DNA from: an uncultured Gammaproteobacteria bacterium | GTDB taxonomy: Bacteria > Pseudomonadota > Gammaproteobacteria > Pseudomonadales > Pseudohongiellaceae | Assembly (NCBI GenBank): GCA_937898685.1 | Contig: CALEJT010000071.1 | Coordinates: forward strand, 19,715 to 83,714 | DNA: 64,000 bases | Direction of reading: 5' to 3' | In this document: positions 44,215 to 52,553 of the stretch, in pieces | Numbering within the stretch: the first letter of the stretch is position 1 | How the letters are laid out: each line of letters begins with the position of its first letter | The notes under the pieces: generated by a model | The model's database searches: none | What the model was told of the DNA's origin: nothing | What the model saw: the letters and a program-made list of their open reading frames with translations, nothing else | Program-made: the position numbers and the translations under genes

Positions 44215-45900
44215 TTAGAAACCGGCCACGCCACCCGCGTTGCGTGGATCGGAAACACCGGTGAGTACGCCGTTGGCGATGCCGATGCTGTTGGCATCAC
44301 CGATGCCGAATCCGGAGCCACTCAAACCCTTGTGACCCATGGCGCGCAGCGCATTGGCCACTTCATCGCTCATGGCGCCTGTTTCGTAGCGCACGTTGTC
44401 GGGCAGCCACTGGTGATGGATGCGCGGACTGGCTACTGCATCTTCCACACTCATGCCGTGGTCGAGGACGTTGAGCACCACCTGCAACACGGTGTTGATG
44501 ATGGTCGAGCCACCGGGAGAACCCGTGACCAATACTGGTTTGCCATCCTTCATCACGATCGTCGGCGTCATCGAGCTGAGCATGCGCTTGCGCGGTTCGA
44601 TGGCATTGGCATCGCGTCCGATCAACCCATAGGAGTTCGGCGTGTTCGGTTTGCTGGAGAAATCGTCCATTTCGTTGTTGAGCAGAAAGCCTGCACCTGT
44701 GACCACGATGCGGTTGCCGTAGGAGCGGTTGAGCGTGGTGGTCAGCGCCACGGCATTGCCGTCCTTGTCGACCACGGAAAAGTGCGTCGTTTCCAGGCTT
44801 TCTTCCGGCCAGGCACCGGCGCCGATGCTGTTGCTGTCGGTGGCCTTCTCCGGATCGAAATCGGCGAAGCGCTGACGCGCATAGTCCTTGTCGATCAGTT
44901 TGTCCACGGGAACGGAGACGAAGTCGGGATCACCCAGATATTCGGCGCGATCGGCGTAGGCACGGCGCTGGGCTTCGATCATCAGATGCAGCGTTTCCGC
45001 AGTGCCGTAGCCGAGCTTGCCGAGATCGTACGGCTCGAGCATGTTGAGCATCGCCACGAGGAGGACGCCACCGGAAGAGGGAGGAGGCATCGACCAGATT
45101 TCGTAGCCTCTGTAGGTGCCACGAATCGGTTCGCGCCACACTGGTTCATAGGCCTCGAGATCTGCATGCGTGATCAGGCCATTGCCGCGTTCCATCTCCG
45201 CCACGATCAGGTCGGCGGTCTTGCCTTTGTAGAAGCCATCCCGGCCTTCGTCACTGATGCGCTGCAAGGTGTCGGCGAGATCCGGCTGCTGCCAGAGATC
45301 TCCGGCCTTGTACGGCTCACCGTTTTTGCTGAATACGGCAAGCGAAGCCGGGTGTTCGCGGAAGCCCTCGAGGTTATCTGCAAATTGCTCGGCCAGATCT
45401 TCATTCAGCACGAAGCCTTCACGCGCCAGTTTGATGGCGGGAGCCAATACCTGCTGCCGGCTCATGGTGCCGTAGCGTTCGAGCGCATCGAGAAGGCCGG
45501 CGACGGAGCCGGGCACACCGGCCGATTGCAGGCTGTCGAGCGCAAGCTTGCGATCGACGTTGCCTTGGGCGTCGAGGAACATGTCGCGGTGTGCTGCCAT
45601 GGGTGCAACTTCGCGGCTGTCCTGAGTCACTACGGTGCCGTCTGCCAGTGCCAGCACCATGAAACCTCCGCCACCGAGGTTGCCGGCGGAGGGATAGGTC
45701 ACGGCCAGTGCAAAAGCGGTCGCGACTGCGGCATCGACGGCATTGCCACCGGCGGCCAGGATGTCGGCGCCGACCTGTGAGGCCAGCTCCGAACGTGAGG
45801 CCACCATGCCACCAGTCCCTTGCAGGGTTTCGGCGTGTGCGGTGGTGAAGGCCAGGAAGAGGTAAAAAACGCCGGTGCAGTGCGTCAGAAATCGTTTCAC
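44215..45900 (-). CDS. ggt: Gamma-glutamyltransferase
   Basis: Periplasmic N-terminal-nucleophile hydrolase that cleaves gamma-glutamyl bonds, mainly of glutathione. I choose the GTG at 45900: GGGAG lies seven bases before it and the product begins MKRFLTHCTGVFYLFLAF, a good signal peptide cut near AHA. An ATG at 45924 would add eight polar residues before it. The 561-aa protein self-cleaves before the Thr in ETTHFSVVDKDGNA to give two subunits; GSPGGSTIINTV and PRIHHQW follow. Linked in theme to gor, 1.2 kb away. Confidence 0.93.
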   Translation of the reverse strand: MKRFLTHCTGVFYLFLAFTTAHAETLQGTGGMVASRSELASQVGADILAAGGNAVDAAVATAFALAVTYPSAGNLGGGGFMVLALADGTVVTQDSREVAPMAAHRDMFLDAQGNVDRKLALDSLQSAGVPGSVAGLLDALERYGTMSRQQVLAPAIKLAREGFVLNEDLAEQFADNLEGFREHPASLAVFSKNGEPYKAGDLWQQPDLADTLQRISDEGRDGFYKGKTADLIVAEMERGNGLITHADLEAYEPVWREPIRGTYRGYEIWSMPPPSSGGVLLVAMLNMLEPYDLGKLGYGTAETLHLMIEAQRRAYADRAEYLGDPDFVSVPVDKLIDKDYARQRFADFDPEKATDSNSIGAGAWPEESLETTHFSVVDKDGNAVALTTTLNRSYGNRIVVTGAGFLLNNEMDDFSSKPNTPNSYGLIGRDANAIEPRKRMLSSMTPTIVMKDGKPVLVTGSPGGSTIINTVLQVVLNVLDHGMSVEDAVASPRIHHQWLPDNVRYETGAMSDEVANALRAMGHKGLSGSGFGIGDANSIGIANGVLTGVSDPRNAGGVAGF

Positions 45901-45949
45901 CGGAATCTCCCGATGCGAAGGCATCCTTAAGAAAAACTACAGGCCGGCA

Positions 45950-46585
45950 TCATGCCACCCCATGGATGAAACGGAAAGTCAGGTTCAGGCGGCCTTCCGT
46001 GATGCCGGGCTGCTTCGGAATCTGGTGGCGCCAATGCTGTTGCAAGCCTGGCCCCATCACCACCAGAGAGCCATGCGTCAGCTCCAATGCCTGTCGGCTC
46101 GGCGAGTGGCGGGCGCGATCCTTGGCCTGAAGTTCGAAGCGCCGCGTAGCGCCCAGACTCAGTGAGGCGATCACCGGCACGGGCCCCAGCTCGCTTTCGT
46201 CGTCACTGTGCCAGGACACACTGTCGTTGCCGTCACGGTAGTAATTCAGCAGCACGGCATTGAAGGGATGCTGCAAAGTGTCTTGCAGTTCCTGCCGTAG
46301 CGCAGATAGGAGCGGAGTCCAGGGGAGGGGATTCAGCGCCAGCCCCGAGTAGCCGTACTTGGCCTTGGGCTCTCCGTACCAGGCTTGAAGGCGTGGCACC
46401 GGCACCTTCTTGCCACCGAAGTTGAGGCTGTCCTGCCGCCACGGTGTTTCCTGCAACAGCGCCTGCAAGTAGTGATCGGCGCGTTCGGGTTCGAGCCAGG
46501 AAGGGTAGTAGTCGAGTATCGCTTCGCCCAGGTGATAACGCTGATAGGCGGGAAGGGTGGCGCTGTCGAAGAGGGTGCCCTGCAT
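45950..46585 (-). CDS. AlkB-like Fe(II)/2-oxoglutarate dioxygenase
   Basis: A 211-aa protein of the AlkB family, closest in pattern to the ALKBH2/3-type members that demethylate 1-methyladenine and 3-methylcytosine in DNA. Iron ligands are His126 and Asp128 (SWHSDDE) and His187 (HWRHQIP); the 2-oxoglutarate-binding Arg residues are in GRLNLTFR. PRLQAWYG and LLNYYRDG are also typical. I use the ATG at 46585; a TTG at 46603 would add six residues, and neither has a clear ribosome-binding site. It lies 49 bases upstream of ggt. Confidence 0.88.
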   Translation of the reverse strand: MQGTLFDSATLPAYQRYHLGEAILDYYPSWLEPERADHYLQALLQETPWRQDSLNFGGKKVPVPRLQAWYGEPKAKYGYSGLALNPLPWTPLLSALRQELQDTLQHPFNAVLLNYYRDGNDSVSWHSDDESELGPVPVIASLSLGATRRFELQAKDRARHSPSRQALELTHGSLVVMGPGLQQHWRHQIPKQPGITEGRLNLTFRFIHGVA

Positions 46586-46611
46586 GGGCAGGAAGGATAG
46601 CAAGTAAGGCG

Positions 46612-46629
46612 GCCGTCCCGAAGGACGGC
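46612..46629 (-). terminator. Hairpin after the AmrZ-like gene
   Basis: GCCGTCC and GGACGGC form a 7-bp stem closed by a UUCG-type tetraloop when read on the minus strand. A proper U tract is missing, so it may be a weak terminator or mRNA-stabilising hairpin between the regulator and the alkB-like gene. Confidence 0.45.
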
Positions 46630-46645
46630 GCGCGGGAAGTGAGGC

Positions 46646-46999
46646 TCAGCCGAGCAGGAGGGCGAGGAGAGCGTCCTGTTTTTCGGCAGGGAGACGGTCC
46701 AAGAGGCGGTGCAGGGCTTCCTGCTTCAATTTCTTGGCTTCATTGGGATCGCCACCTTCGGCTTCGTGAGCTGCGATCATCTGCTCGAGAGTCTGCAGAC
46801 GGATGTGCTCCTGCAGGACGGTGACGACTTCGGCATTCATGCTGCGCTGGCGCTGTTCCGACACCATCTTCAGTTTTTCACGCATGCCGGGCGGAAGACG
46901 AACGACGATCTTTTCGTCCATGGCGGATGCCATGTAGGGCTGTGCCTCAATTCCGCTTGGTGTATGTTGCACGGCTTGCTGTTTACCCTTGTCGATCAT
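46646..46999 (-). CDS. AmrZ-like ribbon-helix-helix DNA-binding protein
   Basis: A 117-aa member of the Arc/ribbon-helix-helix family. The ATG at 46999 has GGAGGA six bases upstream. After a 27-residue N-terminal arm comes EKIVVRLPPGMREKL (the DNA-contacting strand and helix 1) and RSMNAEVVTVLQEHI (helix 2), matching in pattern the Pseudomonas regulator AmrZ/AlgZ. The C-terminal half is a Lys/Leu-rich helix like the AmrZ tetramerisation domain. Targets are unknown; it is divergent from gor, so gor or its own promoter are candidates. A much longer reading frame through this region (to 48388) is only the antisense of gor. Confidence 0.82.
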   Translation of the reverse strand: MIDKGKQQAVQHTPSGIEAQPYMASAMDEKIVVRLPPGMREKLKMVSEQRQRSMNAEVVTVLQEHIRLQTLEQMIAAHEAEGGDPNEAKKLKQEALHRLLDRLPAEKQDALLALLLG

Positions 47000-47026
47000 A
47001 AGGCGTCCTCCGCTTTTTTGAACTGG

Positions 47027-47054
47027 ATCATAAACCTTGGATTTCGATTTTGAA
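47027..47054 (-). promoter_or_regulatory. Candidate promoter for the AmrZ-like gene
   Basis: Read on the minus strand, TTCAAA (47049-47054) and TATGAT (47027-47032) are separated by 16 bases, and the start codon is 28 bases past the -10. The 93-base region it shares with gor is the obvious place for autoregulation. Confidence 0.45.
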
Positions 47055-47092
47055 AAGTTGAGTGCGCCCTGCGCGGCAAATAAGGATGAGAA

Positions 47093-48436
47093 ATGCGTGA
47101 TTTTGATCTGTTTGTAATCGGCGCGGGCTCTGCGGGCGTTCGAGCTGCGCGTATGGCCGCCGCCAAAGGCGTGAAAGTCGCAGTGGCGGAGGAGCGCTAT
47201 CTCGGCGGCACCTGCGTCAACGTCGGCTGCATCCCGAAGAAGCTCTACCACTTCGCTGCCGACTACAGTCTGGCCTTCGAAGACAGCCGTGGATTCGGCT
47301 GGGAAGTAGAGGCGAAGTTCGACTGGCAGAAGCTGGTTCACAACAAGAAGCAGGAGCTCAGCCGTCTCAACGGCATTTATCGGCGTCTCCTGGAGCAGTC
47401 CGGAGTTCAGATTTTCGAGGCTCGTGCCAGGATCATCGGCCCCCACACGGTAGAGGTTGAGGGAAAACGGCTGGACGTGGAGCGCATCGTGGTGGCTACG
47501 GGCGGCTGGCCCTACGTTCCCGCCATTCCGGGAGCAGAGTACGCCATTACGTCCAACGAGGTATTCGATCTGCCGCAGCTGCCATACCGCGTGCTGATCG
47601 TCGGTGGTGGCTACATTGCAGTGGAGCTGGCCTCGATCTTCGCGGGTGTGAGCTGCGAAACCTTTCTGTCCTACCGCGGCGACCGGCTGCTCAAGGACTT
47701 CGATGCCGACGTCGGCACCCGTTTCACCCAGACTCTGGGTGAGCATCTCGAGCTGTTGCTCGAAACGAATGTCACCGGGATCCACAAACAGGCGGATGGC
47801 AGCCTCAAGGTGAGCTTCAAGGAGCGCGAGCCCTTGGAGGTCGATACGGTGCTGTTCGCCACCGGTCGCAAGCCGCATACCGCCGGGCTGGGGCTCGAGA
47901 ACACCAAGGTGCGCCTGGATGACGGTGGCGCCATCGTGGTGAACGAGCACATGCAGACCGATGAGCCTTCCATCTATGCACTCGGCGATGTGGTCGGACG
48001 GCTCCAACTGACGCCCGTGGCGCTGGCCGAAGCCATGTTCCTGGTCGACCATCTCTACGGCGACGGCAAACGCGTCCTGTCGTACGTCAATGTACCCACT
48101 ACTGTCTTCAGTCATCCCGAGGTCGGTACGGTGGGGCTCACGGAAGAGCAGGCGAGGAAGGACTATGGGGAGGTCGCCATCTACGAAAGCGAGTTTCGCC
48201 ACCTGCGCCATACCTTGTCCGGACGCCAGGAAAAGACCTATCTCAAGGTCGTGGTCGACGCAGCCAGTGATCGCGTGCTCGGCATGCACATGATCGGAGC
48301 CGAAGCCGGCGAAGTGATCCAAGGTTTCGCGGCAGCGATGAATTGCGGAATGACCAAGGCCCAACTCGACGCCACGCTGGGCATCCATCCAACCGTGGCC
48401 GAAGAATTCGTCACCCTGCGTACCCGCAGCCGCTAG
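47093..48436 (+). CDS. gor: Glutathione-disulfide reductase
   Basis: NADPH-dependent flavoenzyme that regenerates reduced glutathione. The 447-aa product has the FAD-binding IGAGSAGVRAA, the redox-active disulfide Cys41/Cys46 (GTCVNVGC), the second dinucleotide site VGGGYIAVELA, the TGRKPHT segment, ALGDVVG and the C-terminal His in GIHPTVAEEF. The ribosome-binding site AAGGATGAG precedes the ATG. Divergent from the AmrZ-like regulator. Confidence 0.95.
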   Translation: MRDFDLFVIGAGSAGVRAARMAAAKGVKVAVAEERYLGGTCVNVGCIPKKLYHFAADYSLAFEDSRGFGWEVEAKFDWQKLVHNKKQELSRLNGIYRRLLEQSGVQIFEARARIIGPHTVEVEGKRLDVERIVVATGGWPYVPAIPGAEYAITSNEVFDLPQLPYRVLIVGGGYIAVELASIFAGVSCETFLSYRGDRLLKDFDADVGTRFTQTLGEHLELLLETNVTGIHKQADGSLKVSFKEREPLEVDTVLFATGRKPHTAGLGLENTKVRLDDGGAIVVNEHMQTDEPSIYALGDVVGRLQLTPVALAEAMFLVDHLYGDGKRVLSYVNVPTTVFSHPEVGTVGLTEEQARKDYGEVAIYESEFRHLRHTLSGRQEKTYLKVVVDAASDRVLGMHMIGAEAGEVIQGFAAAMNCGMTKAQLDATLGIHPTVAEEFVTLRTRSR

Positions 48437-48517
48437 AGCGGCTGCTCGGGGCGGGGGATTTCCAGCAAAGCCGACTGCAGAAGATCCAGGTTTGAGAAGC
48501 GCTTTCCTTGTGGTTTT

Positions 48518-48545
48518 ATTTCCGGTAATCTTTATTACCGGAAAT
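48518..48545. promoter_or_regulatory. 28-bp perfect palindrome upstream of the recombinase, candidate operator
   Basis: ATTTCCGGTAAT (48518-48529) and ATTACCGGAAAT (48534-48545) are perfect 12-bp arms around CTTT. A possible -10 TAGAAT at 48558-48563 would put the -35 (TTACCG, 48535-48540) inside the right arm, so a dimeric protein bound here could repress the recombinase gene. A recombination site or a terminator for gor are alternatives, though no T run follows. Confidence 0.5.
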
Positions 48546-48629
48546 ATTGCATAAGGCTAGAATCGCCATGAATTTGGCAGATTTTGGTCATTTGAAACAA
48601 TTATTTGCTGTGCAAACCTCAGGTAGATT

Positions 48630-49850
48630 ATGAATAAAGCGCCGGTGCCATTCTTCGATACTCTGCAGGAAATGCCCAATCCGTACCGGCACCCGGTGAC
48701 CAGCGTTGCGCATCTGGTGATGGACATGGTTTCGGTTGAACCCGAAAACGCCGTGCCCGATTACCAGCGCGCTGCTGAATTCATCTACAGCTACCGCGGC
48801 AGTCCGGACACGTTCTCTACCTACCGCCGTGAGATCGAACATTTCCTGCACTGGTGCTGGCTGATCGCTCAGAAGTCGCTACGGGACATTCGGCGTGAAG
48901 ACATCGAGGCCTACGTTGAATTTGCGCGTAAACCGCCGCGAGCCTGGATCGGTCACCACAACGTGCCGCGATTCATCGACCATGAGGGTCAGCGTGTGCC
49001 CAATCCGGACTGGCGTCCGTACGTAACCAAGGAAGGTCAAACCGGCTATTCGCTGTCGCAAAGTGCGCTGCAGAGTTTGTTTTCTGTCTTAAGTAGTTTC
49101 TTTAACTATTTGATTCAGGAGGAATATGTTGCACATAATCCGGTCGCACAGATGCGCCAGAAGAGTAAGTTTCTGCGCAAGAGCCAAGGTGCCAAGCCGA
49201 TTCGGCGCCTGTCGGAGCTACAGTGGTCCTACGTAATCGAAACCGCGGAAAAGATGGCAAATGAGGACCCGCACACACACGAACGCACCCTTTTCATTCT
49301 TAATGCGTTATTCGGAATGTACCTACGTATCTCGGAGTTGGTGGAAACCTCGCGCTGGGCACCCACGATGGGTGACTTCGAGCGCGATCGTGAAGGGAAT
49401 TGGTGGTTCCGGACGGTGGGAAAAGGCAATAAAGAGAGGATTGTGTCCGTCAGCGACAGCATGCTGGCTGCCCTGCGCCGTTATCGCCGTTCGCGCGGGC
49501 TGAGTGAGCTGCCGCCTCCGGGCGACCCCACTCCCCTGATCCATAAGAATCGCGGACAGGGCGGCATTACCAGCACGCGTCAGATTCGTGGCATCGTTCA
49601 GCAATGTTTCGATCGCGCGATTGCCACAATGAAGGAAGAAGGTTTCACCGACGACGCGGAGCAGCTGCAGGCCGCCACCGTTCACTGGCTGCGCCATACG
49701 GGTATTTCGGAGGATGTGAAATTTCGGCCGCGGGAACATGTCCGCGATGATGCCGGTCATGGCTCCAGCGCCATAACTGATCGTTACATCGACGTGGAAT
49801 TGCGTGAACGACACGCCTCGGCACGTAAAAAAATTATTAAACCGAGTTGA
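48630..49850 (+). CDS. Tyrosine recombinase/integrase, orphan
   Basis: A 406-aa site-specific recombinase. The N-terminal part has a SAM-like core-binding domain (about residues 45-170, with TFSTYRREIEHFLHWC). All catalytic residues of the family are visible: Arg in YLRISEL, the beta-hairpin Lys in GKGNKER, HWLRHTG (His and second Arg), AGHGSS (His) and the nucleophile Tyr in DRYIDVE. The sequence around it (48480-49970) is more AT-rich than the neighbourhood. No excisionase, phage or island genes, or flanking direct repeats were seen, so it may be a domesticated or stand-alone enzyme. It is too divergent from XerC/XerD to be called either. Confidence 0.85.
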   Translation: MNKAPVPFFDTLQEMPNPYRHPVTSVAHLVMDMVSVEPENAVPDYQRAAEFIYSYRGSPDTFSTYRREIEHFLHWCWLIAQKSLRDIRREDIEAYVEFARKPPRAWIGHHNVPRFIDHEGQRVPNPDWRPYVTKEGQTGYSLSQSALQSLFSVLSSFFNYLIQEEYVAHNPVAQMRQKSKFLRKSQGAKPIRRLSELQWSYVIETAEKMANEDPHTHERTLFILNALFGMYLRISELVETSRWAPTMGDFERDREGNWWFRTVGKGNKERIVSVSDSMLAALRRYRRSRGLSELPPPGDPTPLIHKNRGQGGITSTRQIRGIVQQCFDRAIATMKEEGFTDDAEQLQAATVHWLRHTGISEDVKFRPREHVRDDAGHGSSAITDRYIDVELRERHASARKKIIKPS

Positions 49851-49970
49851 TAAAAGCGTTCAGGAAGTGGTCGAAATAGGTTAGCTTACTGCACTATTCG
49901 CGCTCTTCTGGTGCGTTGCAGAATAAGGGTTATTACTTTTCTTACTGACCTGTTAGGCAGGAAGTTAGCA

Positions 49971-52184
49971 GTGGAAAACTCCATGAACAAAGTGCTGATG
50001 AAAGCCGCTGTCCTTTCCCTGGCTGCTCTAGCGTTCGGGTGGTCCTTCCTCGATTCGGCGCCGACCCGCGCGCAAGCACCGACGCCAGCCGTCTATCTGC
50101 CTGCCGACATCCCGCTCGATGTGGGCCAGATCTTCAATCCGATGTCTCCGGCCCCGGAATATGCGCGCACGACGCGCAACATCCTCGATGAGCTGCGGCG
50201 TAACCACTATTCCGAAATCCGCGTGGACGACGAGTTCTCGAGCGCCCTCCTCGACGCCTACCTCAAGGCTCTCGACGGCTCCCGCATTTATTTCACCCAG
50301 GCCGACATCGACGAATTCGAGCAGTACCGTACCCAGCTCGACGACATGCTGCTCAAGGGTGAGCTCGATGCCGGCTATGCCATCTTCAATCGCTACCAGG
50401 AGCGTCTGATCGAGCGCCTCGTGTACTCCATCAAGCGTGTCGAACAGGACGAAACGCCCTTCGACTTCACCGTCGACGAAAGCATGGTGGTCAATCGTTC
50501 CAAGGAGCCCTGGCCGAAAGATCGTGCCGAGCTCGAGGACCTCTGGCGCATGCAGGTCAAGAGCAGCGTGCTCAGCCTGAAACTCACGGGCAAGGAAATC
50601 GATGAGATTCGCCAGCTCCTCAGCAAACGTTTCCGCTCACAGTTGAGCCAGGTGCTCAAGACCAACAGTCTGGACGTCTATCAGCGCTACATGGACGCCA
50701 TGACCATGACCTTCGACCCGCACACGCAGTACTACGCGCCGCGTGCGGCCGAGAACTTCAACATGAGTATGCGTCTGTCGCTCGAAGGCATCGGCGCCGT
50801 GCTCACCACCGAAGACGAATACACGAAAGTCGTCAGCATCGTCTCCGGCGGCCCTGCCGATCTCAGCGGTGAGCTGCATCCTTCCGATCGTATCGTGGGC
50901 GTGGCCCAGGGCGATGGTCCCTTCGTGGATGTGATCGGCTGGCGCGTCGATGACGTGGTCGAGCTGGTGCGCGGCGAGAAAGGCACCGTCGTGCGGCTGA
51001 ACATCATCCCTGCCGGCAGCCCTGGCCTCGAGACGAAGGAAGTCGCCATCACGCGCGACACCGTGAAGCTGGAAGAATCTTCTGCCAAGAGCGAAATCGT
51101 CGAAGTCGAATACGACGGGGCCGTTCATCGCATCGGCGTGATCGAACTGCCGACCTTCTACATCGACTTCGAAGCGTTGCAGCGGCGCGATCCCAACTAT
51201 CGCAGCAGCACGCGCGACGTCCATGCCCTGCTCGAAAAACTGAAGCAGGAAAACGTGGAAGGCATCGTGGTGGATCTGCGCCGCAATGGCGGTGGTTCCT
51301 TGAGTGAAGCCAATTCGCTGGTGGGCCTGTTCATCCGTCGCGGTCCGACGGTGCAGGTGCGTGATGCCGAGGGCAACAACATCGTGCAGGGCGACTCCGA
51401 TCCCGAGATCGTCTACGACGGTCCGCTCGCGGTATTGGTCAACCGTCTGAGTGCTTCCGCGTCGGAAATCTTCGCCGGCGCCATCCAGGACTATCAGCGT
51501 GGTCTGGTACTGGGCAGCCAGACCTTCGGCAAAGGTACGGTGCAGGAGCTGATCCCTCTGGGCGAAGGTCAGATCAAGATCACGCGTGCGAAGTTCTACC
51601 GCATCTCTGGTGAATCAACGCAGCACAAGGGTGTGACCCCCGACATCGTATTCCCCGACATCTTCTCCGTGTCGGATGACATCGGTGAAAGTGCACTGCC
51701 TACGGCCCTGCCCTGGGACACCATTCAGCCGAACTACTATCGTCCCTTCGCGGATCTGAAACCCTTGATTCCCCGTCTCGCGAGCGAGCATGAAAAACGC
51801 ATCGCCAACGATCCGGATTTCATCTACATCAACGCCGAGATCGCCAAGGCGCTCGAGAACAAGGAAAAGAACACGCTGACACTCAACGAAGAGAAGTTGA
51901 TGGCCGAGCGCAGAGCCGAAGACGAATGGCGACTGCAGATCGAGAACCAGCGCCGCATCGCCAAGGGTCAGGAACCCCTGCCCGACATCGAGGCCCTCAA
52001 GGCAGAGAATGGCGGAGATGAAGATGGTATCGATGGCATTTCCGAACAACTCGCCGATGCGGAAGATGACGAGAAGAAAAAAGATACTGATCCCTACCTC
52101 GTCGAAAGCGGCCGTATCCTGCTCGATCTGATTGCGCTGCAAGGCAATGGGGCACAGGGGTTGGCGCAGCGCCAGCAGCCCTGA
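49971..52184 (+). CDS. prc: Carboxy-terminal processing protease Prc
   Basis: Periplasmic tail-specific serine protease that processes penicillin-binding protein 3 and degrades peptidoglycan hydrolases. I use the GTG at 49971, with AGGAAG six bases upstream; an ATG at 49983 is an alternative. Of 737 aa, a signal peptide ends near TRAQA, an N-terminal helical domain follows, then a PDZ domain (about residues 290-375), and the S41 domain with the Ser496/Lys521 dyad (LSASASEIF, TFGKGTVQ). The C-terminal region is charged, with an acidic segment before the end. A terminator follows. Confidence 0.94.
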   Translation: MENSMNKVLMKAAVLSLAALAFGWSFLDSAPTRAQAPTPAVYLPADIPLDVGQIFNPMSPAPEYARTTRNILDELRRNHYSEIRVDDEFSSALLDAYLKALDGSRIYFTQADIDEFEQYRTQLDDMLLKGELDAGYAIFNRYQERLIERLVYSIKRVEQDETPFDFTVDESMVVNRSKEPWPKDRAELEDLWRMQVKSSVLSLKLTGKEIDEIRQLLSKRFRSQLSQVLKTNSLDVYQRYMDAMTMTFDPHTQYYAPRAAENFNMSMRLSLEGIGAVLTTEDEYTKVVSIVSGGPADLSGELHPSDRIVGVAQGDGPFVDVIGWRVDDVVELVRGEKGTVVRLNIIPAGSPGLETKEVAITRDTVKLEESSAKSEIVEVEYDGAVHRIGVIELPTFYIDFEALQRRDPNYRSSTRDVHALLEKLKQENVEGIVVDLRRNGGGSLSEANSLVGLFIRRGPTVQVRDAEGNNIVQGDSDPEIVYDGPLAVLVNRLSASASEIFAGAIQDYQRGLVLGSQTFGKGTVQELIPLGEGQIKITRAKFYRISGESTQHKGVTPDIVFPDIFSVSDDIGESALPTALPWDTIQPNYYRPFADLKPLIPRLASEHEKRIANDPDFIYINAEIAKALENKEKNTLTLNEEKLMAERRAEDEWRLQIENQRRIAKGQEPLPDIEALKAENGGDEDGIDGISEQLADAEDDEKKKDTDPYLVESGRILLDLIALQGNGAQGLAQRQQP

Positions 52185-52205
52185 GCAACACTCGTATTAC
52201 GCGGA

Positions 52206-52233
52206 GCCAGCATGGATTCATGCTGGCTTTGTC
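52206..52233 (+). terminator. prc terminator
   Basis: GCCAGCATG (52206-52214) and CATGCTGGC (52219-52227) form a 9-bp stem with a 4-base loop, followed by TTTGTCGTTT. It stands between prc and the opposing tRNA-Ser gene. Confidence 0.85.
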
Positions 52234-52282
52234 GTTTCTAGGGAATGATTGGAAGAGAAACGCGGGGCTGGCGAAGAAGAAG

Positions 52283-52372
52283 TGGCGGAGGGGGAGAGAT
52301 TCGAACTCTCGGTAGGCTCGCACCTACGCCGGTTTTCAAGACCGGTGCAATCAACCGCTCTGCCACCCCTCC
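52283..52372 (-). tRNA. tRNA-Ser (anticodon UGA)
   Basis: The minus strand reads GGAGGGG as the 5' acceptor strand, a long variable arm, anticodon TGA in CTTGAAAA, T-loop GTTCGAATC, discriminator G and an encoded CCA. Total 90 bases, the size of a class II serine tRNA. Confidence 0.96.
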
Positions 52373-52384
52373 GCGGGTCGGCGA

Positions 52385-52412
52385 ATGTTACTTGAACACG
52401 GGGAGCAGTCAA
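52385..52412 (-). promoter_or_regulatory. tRNA-Ser promoter
   Basis: On the minus strand TTGACT (52407-52412) and TAACAT (52385-52390) are 16 bases apart and the tRNA begins 12 bases further on. The segment after the -10 is G+C-rich (TCGCCGACCCGC), as in stringently controlled stable-RNA promoters. Confidence 0.7.
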
Positions 52413-52432
52413 CCAAAGCTTGGGTCTTACCC

Positions 52433-52460
52433 TTGCAAAGCCCTTGGTGGGCGGTAAGAT
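52433..52460 (+). promoter_or_regulatory. Candidate promoter for yccA
   Basis: TTGCAA (52433-52438) and TAAGAT (52455-52460) with a 16-base spacer point toward yccA, leaving a leader of about 85 bases. It is divergent from the tRNA-Ser promoter, 20 bases away. Confidence 0.5.
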
Positions 52461-52553
52461 TCCTTCGTTACGCAAATCAGACGCCAACAGGCGGTCATGA
52501 GACTTGCAGCAGCGCTTTGATGAATCGCTTGCTGCCTTCACAGGAGTACCACG

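Noticed and set aside
44206..45780. 524-codon plus-strand open frame
   Set aside because: Antisense of ggt, whose catalytic motifs are all intact on the minus strand.
46646..48388. 580-codon minus-strand open frame
   Set aside because: Only its last 117 codons (from 46999) form a real gene with a ribosome-binding site; the rest is antisense to gor.
48630..52372. A genomic island ended by the integrase and tRNA-Ser
   Set aside because: Only prc, a core gene, lies between them; no cargo genes or repeated tRNA 3' end were found.
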